Shown here: piece by piece, positions 7,755-13,334 of the stretch
How the letters are laid out: each line of letters begins with the position of its first letter
Position numbering within the stretch: position 1 is the stretch's first letter
Assembly (NCBI GenBank): GCA_016288175.1
Contig: JAEEYN010000127.1
Location: 1-17,036 of the forward strand
Source of the DNA: Bacillota bacterium
GTDB lineage: Bacteria; Bacillota; Clostridia; Christensenellales; CAG-138
Direction: 5' to 3'
Length of the DNA stretch: 17,036 nucleotides
Program-made: the position numbers and the translations under genes
The notes under the pieces: generated by a model
The model's database searches: none
Seen by the model: only the letters and a program-made list of their open reading frames with translations
What the model was told of the DNA's origin: nothing

Positions 7755-8258
7755 TTGAAGGATTTCGAGACCCTGTACAGGCTTTATTTTCCGGACGTAT
7801 TTCGCTATGTCTGCAGGCTCTCCGGCGACAGCGTCCTTGCCGAGGAGATCACCGCCGAAACCTTTTTCCGTGCGCTGACCGCCGTCAAGGATTTCCGCGG
7901 CGACTGCGATATTCGGATCTGGCTCTGTCAGATCGCGAAAAACATTTATTTCTCCGGCCGGAAGGAACGCAGCAGGACCGTTCCGCTGCCCGCCGAGGAG
8001 CTCCCCGCCGAAATTCCGGACGCGGAGGAATTTCTTGCCGAAAAAAGCGACGCTTCGCTGATCCGCCGCCTCGTTCACGAGCTTGACGAACCGTATAAGG
8101 AGGTTTTCATGCTCCGTGTTTTCATGGAAACGGATTTTAAAACCATCGGCGGTCTTTTCGGCCGAAGCGCGAACTGGGCCTGCGTGATCTACCACCGGGC
8201 AAAGAATAAGATCATCGAACGCATCGAGGCGATCGGGAAAGGAGATGAAACAAAATGA
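7755..8258 (+). CDS. ECF-type RNA polymerase sigma factor
   Basis: A 167-residue protein with the two-domain layout of extracytoplasmic function (sigma-70 family group 4) sigma factors. Region 2 covers about 3-60 (FETLYRLYFPDVFRYVCRL, then AEEITAETFFRALTAV, and DIRIWLCQIAKNIY), and region 4 about 108-160 (LDEPYKEVFMLRVFM, then the helix-turn-helix FKTIGGLFGRSANWACVIYHRAK). I chose the TTG at 7755 because GGAGGAGG (7740-7747) precedes it at 7 bases. The longer frame from ATG 7710 has no ribosome site and would translate the Shine-Dalgarno sequence as a Gly run. It directs polymerase to a stress regulon once its anti-sigma releases it. The stop overlaps the anti-sigma start (ATGA at 8255-8258). 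Confidence 0.93.
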   Translation: MKDFETLYRLYFPDVFRYVCRLSGDSVLAEEITAETFFRALTAVKDFRGDCDIRIWLCQIAKNIYFSGRKERSRTVPLPAEELPAEIPDAEEFLAEKSDASLIRRLVHELDEPYKEVFMLRVFMETDFKTIGGLFGRSANWACVIYHRAKNKIIERIEAIGKGDETK

Positions 8259-9271
8259 GCGAAAACAAAAACAGTGTCGAACGTGACTGCGGCCCGGTTA
8301 GGGACCTGCTGCCGCTCTATGTTGAAAATATTGAAAACGAGGGCTCGAGACGATTCATCGAGGAACATCTTTCCCGCTGCCCCGATTGCCGCGCCGAGGC
8401 GGAAAGGCTCCGCGCCGGGCAATTCGCCGCGCCTGACGGGGCGATGCCGCTGAAGCGTCTGCGGCGCGCCGTCATGAAGCGGAGGCTGACGCTCGTCCTG
8501 CTCGCGGCGGCGTTCATCGCATTGCTTGCGGCAGCGGTCTTCGCAAGGCTCACAAAAAGGCATTATCTGCCGTATGCCGAAGCGGTCTCAGCCGCCGGAG
8601 GCGAGACGGGCAGCCTGTATTTTTCATTCACCGGGAAGGTGACCGGCTTTGAAACGAGCTCTTCGGATGATACCGTGCTCGGTGTTCCGGTCGTTCGCTA
8701 TAATGTTCAGGCGTGGTATACGCTTGCCGACAGGCTCCGCGGCGGCGAACGGCCTCAGTGCTGCTCGGTCGCCGTGCCGCCCGCCTCGAATCTTTCCGGA
8801 AAAACCGGGGAGGAGGTCATCACCGATCCTTTCCTTGCCGCAAGGGTGGAAAGCGGGGAGCAGCCGGCGCCGGCGGGCAGCATTTTTACCGACATTTCGG
8901 CCGGCAGCGGCTTCGGCGAGGTCTGCACCCTGCAGTCCGGAAGGGTCGAGCTCAAATACGATATCTCGCCCTCAGCATCGCGCCTGCCCTTTCTTGTCCT
9001 TGTCGGTGCGCTTGCGCTGACCGCGGCGGCGCTCATCGTTTTCGTCTTGCTTTTGATAAAGCGCAAAAAGCATGCCGCAGAAGCAGCATTCCGCATCGTG
9101 CTGCTGCCCCTCGCATTCGCTGCCGCGTTCGTTATTGCCAACGGGTGGGAGCTTTATTCGCATACGCCGGGGCATGATCTTCTAACGGCTCTCGCTGTCG
9201 GCGTTCCGGTTTACGCCGTTTTCGCCTGTCTTCACGGACTTTGGTCGATGAACCGGGGCGGAACGGTATAA
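8255..9271 (+). CDS. zinc-finger (zf-HC2/ZAS) membrane anti-sigma factor
   Basis: A 338-residue protein. Residues 1-55 form an anti-sigma domain of ZAS type: C12 and H38-x3-C42-x2-C45 (HLSRCPDC) are the expected zinc ligands. It should bind the ECF sigma factor encoded directly upstream and hold it at the membrane. A helix at about 78-98 is followed by an extracytoplasmic domain of about 140 residues (100-243), then three more helices (about 244-268, 279-297 and 308-330). Most ZAS anti-sigmas have one membrane helix, so the C-terminal three-helix unit is unusual and could take part in sensing. Ribosome site AAAGGAGA lies within the end of the sigma gene, and the ATGA overlap couples the two. 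Release is usually by regulated proteolysis or a conformational signal; which applies here cannot be seen. Confidence 0.9.
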   Translation: MSENKNSVERDCGPVRDLLPLYVENIENEGSRRFIEEHLSRCPDCRAEAERLRAGQFAAPDGAMPLKRLRRAVMKRRLTLVLLAAAFIALLAAAVFARLTKRHYLPYAEAVSAAGGETGSLYFSFTGKVTGFETSSSDDTVLGVPVVRYNVQAWYTLADRLRGGERPQCCSVAVPPASNLSGKTGEEVITDPFLAARVESGEQPAPAGSIFTDISAGSGFGEVCTLQSGRVELKYDISPSASRLPFLVLVGALALTAAALIVFVLLLIKRKKHAAEAAFRIVLLPLAFAAAFVIANGWELYSHTPGHDLLTALAVGVPVYAVFACLHGLWSMNRGGTV

Positions 9272-9301
9272 TGCCCTTCTGGTGCTTTTTACATTATTTT
9301 T

Positions 9302-9330
9302 ACAATAAAAGCATTATTCTTTATTGTTTT
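9302..9330 (+). terminator. possible weak terminator after the anti-sigma gene
   Basis: ACAATAAA (9302-9309) and TTTATTGT (9320-9327) can pair over 8 bp around a 10-base loop and are followed by TTT. The stem is entirely A/T-rich apart from one pair, so it would be weak. No better stop signal lies between the anti-sigma gene and the next promoter. Confidence 0.3.
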
Positions 9331-9350
9331 CAGTTATTTAGTGTTGAGTG

Positions 9351-9379
9351 TTGACCTGCACTAGCATTGGGTATACAAT
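9351..9379 (+). promoter_or_regulatory. sigma-A promoter of the lipoprotein gene
   Basis: TTGACC (9351-9356), 17-base spacer, TACAAT (9374-9379). The -35 lies within a tandem GTGTTGA-GTGTTGA repeat (9341-9354). The predicted leader is about 88 bases. Confidence 0.75.
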
Positions 9380-9406
9380 ATGAACGCAGACGGGATAAAA
9401 AATAAT

Positions 9407-9426
9407 CCTGCTGCCATGGAAGCAGG
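9407..9426 (+). other. small hairpin in the lipoprotein mRNA leader
   Basis: CCTGCT and AGCAGG pair perfectly over 6 bp around an 8-base loop. No T-run follows, so it is not a terminator. It lies about 47 bases before the start codon and could stabilise the 5' end. I recognise no riboswitch. Confidence 0.35.
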
Positions 9427-9473
9427 TATATCCGCAATTCCGCTGCAAAAGAAACTTCTAAGGAAGAACATGT

Positions 9474-10766
9474 ATGAAAAAGATTGCTTTTCTGTTGCTC
9501 ATACTCTTATGTCTGCCGCTGATCTGCTGCGGCGTGAAACCGCAGGAGCAGGCTTCGGAAAACGCGGCGCCGGGCGGTCCCGGTAACGGCAAAACAAGAC
9601 CTTCAACCGATTACGATAACAGCCGCCCGTGCGGTTTTACTAATTTTATAAGCACGGATGATGCATATTATTATGTCGGCTCGAGAATAGGCTGCTATAT
9701 CTACTATTACGACAAAGCCTCCGGAGAAAGCGATGTTCTCTGCAGCAGGCCCGAATGCACGCATGACGCGACGGATGCAAACGATGACTGCAATGGATTT
9801 GTCAGCGGGATGATTGGTCAATTGTTTGATTATTATCAGGGGAAGCTGTATTGTATCGGCGGTCCAATGAGAACGACGGTTTACAGGATGAACCCGGACA
9901 GCACTCAAAGGGAAGAGCTTTTCAGGCTGGACGCCGATGAGAACTTCGACTATCGTTTCACTCCTCAGCGGATCGCGATCCACCGCGGGAAGCTCTACGG
10001 CATGAACTGGGCGCAGGCGGTCGTTGAGGACGGAATACCCGTCAACAGCTGGAATATCACAAGCTGGGATCTTGAAACGGGCGAATTCAAGCCGGTCTGC
10101 GAGGAAAGGGCAGACGGCGCGCCGAGGATGTTTTTTTATGAAAACTATCTGTATTTCTGCGTCTCAGCGGCGGAGTATGAGTATCCGGAAAACGAAGACG
10201 AGGATCCGATACTTATCGGCAACCGGATCAAGATCTACCGCTATGATACGGAAACAGAGCAGCTTGAAAAGCTTTTCGAAGATATCTCGCTCGATTATCC
10301 CGGCACATTCTATGCGATCTGGGTGAAGTCTGAGGATGAGGTCTACGTCGCCCCCCAGTCCTGGGATGAGCAGCCCACAAAGGTTTTTTGCCTTTCCGAT
10401 GGAAAGCTCGCGGAGGCGGTCACGGTCGAAAGCGGCGATGGGATCGTGCTTTCGGACGACCGGATCTTTGCTTTCGGCTCCGTGCAGGACGCCGATGAGA
10501 ATATCATCGGGATGCACCTCACCGTTATGGATTATGAAAGCAACGTCCTTTTTGATGGGGATGTTCCTATCGACAGCGTTCTCGGGATCTCGGGCAAGAC
10601 CAGTAGGAAAAGAGTCGGTTATTCAGGAGGCTGTATCGCCGACAACGCTTTCTTTATTGTATACAGACTGCGTGACGGTGGGCTCAACCCAAGCTGCATC
10701 GTCAAATATGAGCTTATCGATGGGAAAATGCAGGAAACGGTGATCGCGGTTTCGAAATTCGGTTAA
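9474..10766 (+). CDS. beta-propeller-like secreted lipoprotein
   Basis: A 430-residue protein with a lipoprotein signal: MKK, hydrophobic core 4-17, then LICC with C19 (or C18) as the lipidated residue. The -1 Cys is unusual for a lipobox. The mature part has repeating units of about 45-60 residues with the pattern 'aromatic-rich strand - G-K-L-Y - I/Y-R-Y-D/N' (for example YYQGKLYCIGG, IHRGKLYGMNW, FYENYLYFCV and KIYRYDTETEQLEKLF), as in DUF5050-type and other clostridial propellers. Near the N-terminus C90-x4-C95-x-H97 and C106 ('LCSRPECTHD') form a cluster that recurs in this protein type. It should sit on the outer face of the membrane; ligand and function are unknown. Ribosome site AAGGAAG is 7 bases before the ATG. 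It lies just downstream of the anti-sigma gene but has its own promoter. Confidence 0.7.
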   Translation: MKKIAFLLLILLCLPLICCGVKPQEQASENAAPGGPGNGKTRPSTDYDNSRPCGFTNFISTDDAYYYVGSRIGCYIYYYDKASGESDVLCSRPECTHDATDANDDCNGFVSGMIGQLFDYYQGKLYCIGGPMRTTVYRMNPDSTQREELFRLDADENFDYRFTPQRIAIHRGKLYGMNWAQAVVEDGIPVNSWNITSWDLETGEFKPVCEERADGAPRMFFYENYLYFCVSAAEYEYPENEDEDPILIGNRIKIYRYDTETEQLEKLFEDISLDYPGTFYAIWVKSEDEVYVAPQSWDEQPTKVFCLSDGKLAEAVTVESGDGIVLSDDRIFAFGSVQDADENIIGMHLTVMDYESNVLFDGDVPIDSVLGISGKTSRKRVGYSGGCIADNAFFIVYRLRDGGLNPSCIVKYELIDGKMQETVIAVSKFG

Positions 10767-10803
10767 TTATTCTAGGACGGCCCCGATGCTCATCGGCCCG
10801 ACA

Positions 10804-10831
10804 AAAAACACCCGCGAAAGCGGGTGTTTTT
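10804..10831. terminator. strong bidirectional intrinsic terminator
   Basis: A perfect 12-bp stem (10804-10815 with 10820-10831) around a GAAA tetraloop, with a T-run on both strands. It separates the convergent lipoprotein (+) and DnaQ-fold (-) genes. Confidence 0.92.
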
Positions 10832-10844
10832 ATACTGTTCGGAT

Positions 10845-11906
10845 TCACTTTTTCTTTTTGCCGCGTACTGTGATCGCGATGCAGCAGGCGACATATCCGG
10901 CGAGCATCGCGAGGAGGATGAACAGCACCCAGCTCTTGCGGACGACGGCGTAGAGCACCATCGCGCCGATCGAGAGGACCGTCATCAGGATCAGCAGGAT
11001 CCTCAGTTTTTTCCCGGTGGGCACGGTTTCCCTTTCGCGCTGGAGGTCCTCGGAGCGGATAACGCGGATATTATCGCGCTTCGGTTTCTCCGTTCTTTCC
11101 TCCGTTTCAGGCGGCTCGGCCTCAGCGATTTTTTCCGGAGCGGCGGCCTTTTCCGGCACGCCGGTCACTTCCCGTGCCGGCGTTTCGGTTTTCTCCGGTG
11201 CGGCAGGCGCGGGCGTTTTGCTTTTCCCGGGTCCCGCGGTTTTTTCCGGCGATGCAGATCCTTCCGGCGGAACGGTTTCTTCCGGCACTGCGGTTTCTTC
11301 CGATGCGTCGGCCGCTTCGGTCTTTTTCGGCGCGGGATCGAGCCCGATGCCGTATTTGACGCAGTACAGTTTCAGGTATTCATAGCATTTCGCCGCAACG
11401 TCCGCCCTGGTATCGACGCGCTTGTTGATCACGCCGTTGTCGGCGAAGAGGGCTTTCGAAAGGCTGTCGAGGCTGCCGGCGTCGTCATCCGGAAAGACGA
11501 GACCCGCAAGCTCCGCCGTGTCGATGCGGGGGTTTTCAAACGGTCTTCCGGCGATCTTTTCGCAGTCGCGGCAAAAAACGGCGAGCGGATTATCCGGGCC
11601 GTGGAGCACGACGGCGCCGCTGCCGACGAATTCAAGGAAAGCGGGCAGCATCTCGCCGAGCTTCGGCGCGCCGGCAAGGAGAGCCGGACTGACGCCCGCG
11701 CGCTTCGCCGTTTCGGCGGCGATCTTCCTTCCTGGGTCGATAAGGGTCTTGAATTTCGCGATGCTGCGGCCGTTCATGACACGCACGGCATTCAGCACGA
11801 TCACGGAATCGGAGGCCGGATCGCTGCCCGTCGCTCCGATGTCGATCGCTGTATAATTATCAACGGAAGCAAGCAGGTTTTTTCCCGGGATCATGCTTTC
11901 CGACAT
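10845..11906 (-). CDS. membrane-anchored DnaQ-fold (DEDDh) protein, catalytically degenerate
   Basis: A 353-residue protein. Residues 16-186 follow the DnaQ/PolC-epsilon exonuclease plan: strand with AIDIGATGSDP (20-30), AGVSPALLAGAPKLGEML (70-87) as in 'GIT..ML..AP.F.E', VVLHGPDNPL (99-108), RIDTAEL (127-133) and TRADVAAKCYEYL (166-178). Against the canonical D-x-E-T-T-G, H-N-x-x-F-D and H-x-A-x-x-D motifs, only D22 and D169 remain: E24 is Gly, D107 is Pro and the H164 position is Val. It is therefore unlikely to be a nuclease. An 80-residue Pro/Glu/Ala/Thr linker (about 193-277) leads to two membrane helices (301-321 and 326-346) and a KKKK end. I chose ATG 11906 because GGGGGAGGAG lies 3 bases upstream; the in-frame ATG at 11951 lacks a ribosome site. 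It is divergent from the MoxR operon. It may bind nucleic acid or a protein partner at the membrane; this is inference. Confidence 0.75.
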   Translation of the reverse strand: MSESMIPGKNLLASVDNYTAIDIGATGSDPASDSVIVLNAVRVMNGRSIAKFKTLIDPGRKIAAETAKRAGVSPALLAGAPKLGEMLPAFLEFVGSGAVVLHGPDNPLAVFCRDCEKIAGRPFENPRIDTAELAGLVFPDDDAGSLDSLSKALFADNGVINKRVDTRADVAAKCYEYLKLYCVKYGIGLDPAPKKTEAADASEETAVPEETVPPEGSASPEKTAGPGKSKTPAPAAPEKTETPAREVTGVPEKAAAPEKIAEAEPPETEERTEKPKRDNIRVIRSEDLQRERETVPTGKKLRILLILMTVLSIGAMVLYAVVRKSWVLFILLAMLAGYVACCIAITVRGKKKK

Positions 11907-11957
11907 ACGCTCCTCCCCCTTTCGCGCGGCGGATACGGCAGAATTCGTCAAAAACCG

Positions 11958-11986
11958 CCTTTATCGGAATATTCCCCCCCTGACAA
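11958..11986 (-). promoter_or_regulatory. possible promoter of the DnaQ-fold gene
   Basis: Minus strand TTGTCA (11986-11981), 17-base spacer starting with seven G, TAAAGG (11963-11958). The -10 matches consensus at only half its positions. It would give a leader of about 45 bases. It is the best candidate seen on this strand. Confidence 0.3.
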
Positions 11987-11994
11987 GGACCAGA

Positions 11995-12048
11995 GATGCA
12001 CCGCGGCGCACTGTGCCGCCCCATTTTCCGGGCCGATTTCGGTGCATC
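11995..12048. repeat. inverted repeat, 9-bp stem with internal hairpins
   Basis: GATGCACCG (11995-12003) and CGGTGCATC (12040-12048) are perfectly complementary. Between them CGGC...GCCG (12004-12018) and CCGA/TCGG (12033-12042, competing with the outer stem) can form smaller hairpins. No T-run follows on either strand. A perfect 12-bp palindrome GCGATCGATCGC lies 2 bases beyond it (12051-12062). I match it to no known RNA family or operator. Confidence 0.4.
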
Positions 12049-12101
12049 CTGCGATCGATCGCCGAATGTGCATGCTTTTCGAAATTTTTCTGAAAAAGTG
12101 G

Positions 12102-12130
12102 TTGACATATCGGTTTATCTGAGGTAAACT
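12102..12130 (+). promoter_or_regulatory. promoter in the gene-free region upstream of the MoxR operon
   Basis: Perfect TTGACA (12102-12107), 17-base spacer, TAAACT (12125-12130), preceded by an A/T-rich tract (12077-12100) that could act as an UP element. A TACAAT at 12130-12135 would need a 22-base spacer. No recognisable protein-coding gene follows before the second promoter at 12339. Confidence 0.5.
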
Positions 12131-12157
12131 ACAATCAAGGTTTACCTTGCATAAACC
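12112..12157. promoter_or_regulatory. two GGTTTA-N7-TAAAC inverted repeats over a promoter
   Basis: Box 1: GGTTTA-TCTGAGG-TAAAC (12112-12129). Box 2: GGTTTA-CCTTGCA-TAAACC (12139-12157). Centres are 27 bp apart and box 1 covers the spacer and -10. The inner arms also form AGGTAAAC-N10-GTTTACCT (12122-12147), and CAAGGT-TT-ACCTTG (12136-12149) is nearly palindromic. Placement over the -10 and start site suggests repression by a dimeric regulator. The AGGTnnACCT core is loosely like metal-dependent DtxR/MntR-family sites, but the regulator is unknown. Confidence 0.5.
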
Positions 12158-12238
12158 AAAGGAGGAATCATCATCGGTATATTATCACGAAACGGGCGGA
12201 AAGTAAAGAGCGACTTTTCTCCCTCCGGGCTCCTGTAA
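12158..12238 (+). other. strong Shine-Dalgarno without a standard start codon; possible 21-residue peptide
   Basis: AAAGGAGG (12158-12165) is an ideal ribosome site, but the next bases are AATCATCATCGG, with no ATG, GTG or TTG at usable distance. Three in-frame ATC codons lie at 12167, 12170 and 12173. Reading from 12173 gives a 21-residue frame (IGILSRNGRKVKSDFSPSGLL) that ends at TAA 12236-12238. Options are a rare ATC start, a gene that lost its start or body, or a non-coding RNA in which the purine tract has another role. Confidence 0.3.
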
Positions 12239-12279
12239 ATCCGCCGCGATCGCCCGTTCCGGAGGTTCCTTCGGGATCC
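12191..12279 (+). other. potential structured RNA segment (pseudoknot plus UUCG hairpin)
   Basis: AACGGGCG (12191-12198) pairs perfectly with CGCCCGTT (12251-12258), and CCTCCGG (12222-12228) pairs perfectly with CCGGAGG (12259-12265), directly abutting it. The two stems interlock as an H-type pseudoknot in which 8 and 7 bp could stack. GGTTCC-TTCG-GGATCC (12264-12279) can form a UUCG-capped hairpin, sharing two bases with the second stem. T6 at 12299-12304 has no stem directly before it. I recognise no known riboswitch or T-box motif. Confidence 0.35.
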
Positions 12280-12338
12280 GAATACCGTTCTTCCGTCGTT
12301 TTTTATAAGGTTGATATCTGTACAGGCAACATTTACCA

Positions 12339-12347
12339 TGGTATAAT
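12339..12347 (+). promoter_or_regulatory. extended -10 promoter of the MoxR operon
   Basis: TGG-TATAAT (12339-12347), with a weak TGTACA (12319-12324) 17 bases upstream. The transcript would start near 12354, leaving a leader of about 20 bases with GGAGG at 12363-12367. This excludes the upstream TTG (12351) as start of the MoxR gene. Confidence 0.65.
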
Positions 12348-12374
12348 AGTTTGACACTCATCGGAGGTAGTTTT

Positions 12375-13316
12375 ATGTCTTTGCAAGATTTCGTTTCCTA
12401 TCGCGACCGTCTGGTCAGCACCTGCTCCAAAGCCATCGTCGGCAAAGAAGAAGAGATCACGCTCGTCGCCGTATGCTATGTCTGCGGCGGCCATATCCTC
12501 CTCGAGGACGTTCCCGGAACCGGTAAAACGATGCTGTTCCGCGCTTTTTCGAAAGCGACCGGCGGCAGCTTCAAGCGAATCCAGTTCACGCCGGACGTTA
12601 TGCCGAGCGACGTTACGGGTATTAATTTTTATAATATGAAGCAGGGCGAATTCGAGTTCCGCCCCGGCCCCGTGTTTGCGGACATGGTCCTTGCGGACGA
12701 GATCAACCGCGCAACGCCGCGTACGCAGTCCGCTCTGCTCGAAGCGATGGCGGAAGGCCAGGTCTCCGTTGACGGCGTAACACGCACCCTCAGCCCGACC
12801 TTTATGGTCGCCGCAACGCAGAACCCGATCGAATCCTACGGCACTTTCCCGTTGCCGGAGGCGCAGATGGACCGCTTTATGATACGCATGAAGCTGGGTT
12901 ATATGCAGCGGACCGAGGAGATCGGCGTTGCTTTGCGCCGCGATACGACAGACATCATCGCGGAGCTTACCGCCGTCGTCACGCCCGAGGAGACGCTGGC
13001 GCTGCGCCGTGAGCTCGATTCGATCGAGATCAACGAAGCGGCGATGGGCTACATAATGGATATCATCGAAAGAACGAGGGCCGACCGCCGCCTGAACGTC
13101 GGCGCTTCGCCGCGCGGCACGATCAACCTCTGCAAAGCCGCAAGGGCTCACGCCGCATTCGAGGGCAGGGCCTTCGTAACTCCCGACGACGTCAAATTCC
13201 TCGCGCCGTACGTACTCGCCCACCGTCTGCATTACAAGACGGCCGTCGGCAAAGCGGAATCGGATGAAATATTCATGGAGATTCTGAACGAGATCAAGGT
13301 TCCCACGGAGGCGTAA
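12375..13316 (+). CDS. MoxR-family AAA+ ATPase
   Basis: A 313-residue AAA+ protein with Walker A DVPGTGKT (45-52), Walker B VLADE (105-109) followed by the MoxR-typical INRA (110-113), sensor 1 ATQNP (147-151), DRF arginine (R167), and sensor 2 region ASPRGT in the C-terminal lid. MoxR ATPases act as chaperones that help von Willebrand/DUF58 partner proteins, or metal-cofactor enzymes, assemble or mature. It starts at ATG 12375, 7 bases after GGAGG. The DUF58 gene follows 18 bases after its stop, the classic pairing, so this ATPase most likely works with that protein at the membrane. Confidence 0.95.
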   Translation: MSLQDFVSYRDRLVSTCSKAIVGKEEEITLVAVCYVCGGHILLEDVPGTGKTMLFRAFSKATGGSFKRIQFTPDVMPSDVTGINFYNMKQGEFEFRPGPVFADMVLADEINRATPRTQSALLEAMAEGQVSVDGVTRTLSPTFMVAATQNPIESYGTFPLPEAQMDRFMIRMKLGYMQRTEEIGVALRRDTTDIIAELTAVVTPEETLALRRELDSIEINEAAMGYIMDIIERTRADRRLNVGASPRGTINLCKAARAHAAFEGRAFVTPDDVKFLAPYVLAHRLHYKTAVGKAESDEIFMEILNEIKVPTEA

Positions 13317-13334
13317 AACGCCCATCTGAATGAA

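Noticed and set aside
9267..9272. TATAAT at the end of the anti-sigma gene as a promoter
   Set aside because: It is formed by the last codon and stop. There is no TGn extension and no -35 at 16-18 bases, and a much better promoter lies at 9351-9379.
10774..10800. GGCCCCGATG/CATCGGCCC near-palindrome before the strong terminator
   Set aside because: The arms leave almost no loop and mismatch further out, with no T-run. The following 12-bp stem explains termination.
12246..12253. GCGATCGC octamer (HIP1-like) and other GATC-rich words
   Set aside because: GATC-containing words are common throughout this GC-rich window, including coding regions, so an isolated copy carries no information.
12191..12304. 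T-box or other known riboswitch upstream of the MoxR gene
   Set aside because: No T-box sequence (GGGTGGNACCGCG type) or other core I recognise, no hairpin directly before the T6, and a separate promoter for MoxR lies downstream at 12339.
12142..12357. 71-codon minus-strand frame in the gene-free region
   Set aside because: No ribosome site upstream and no recognisable features. It runs antisense across the promoter, operator-like repeats and structured segment.
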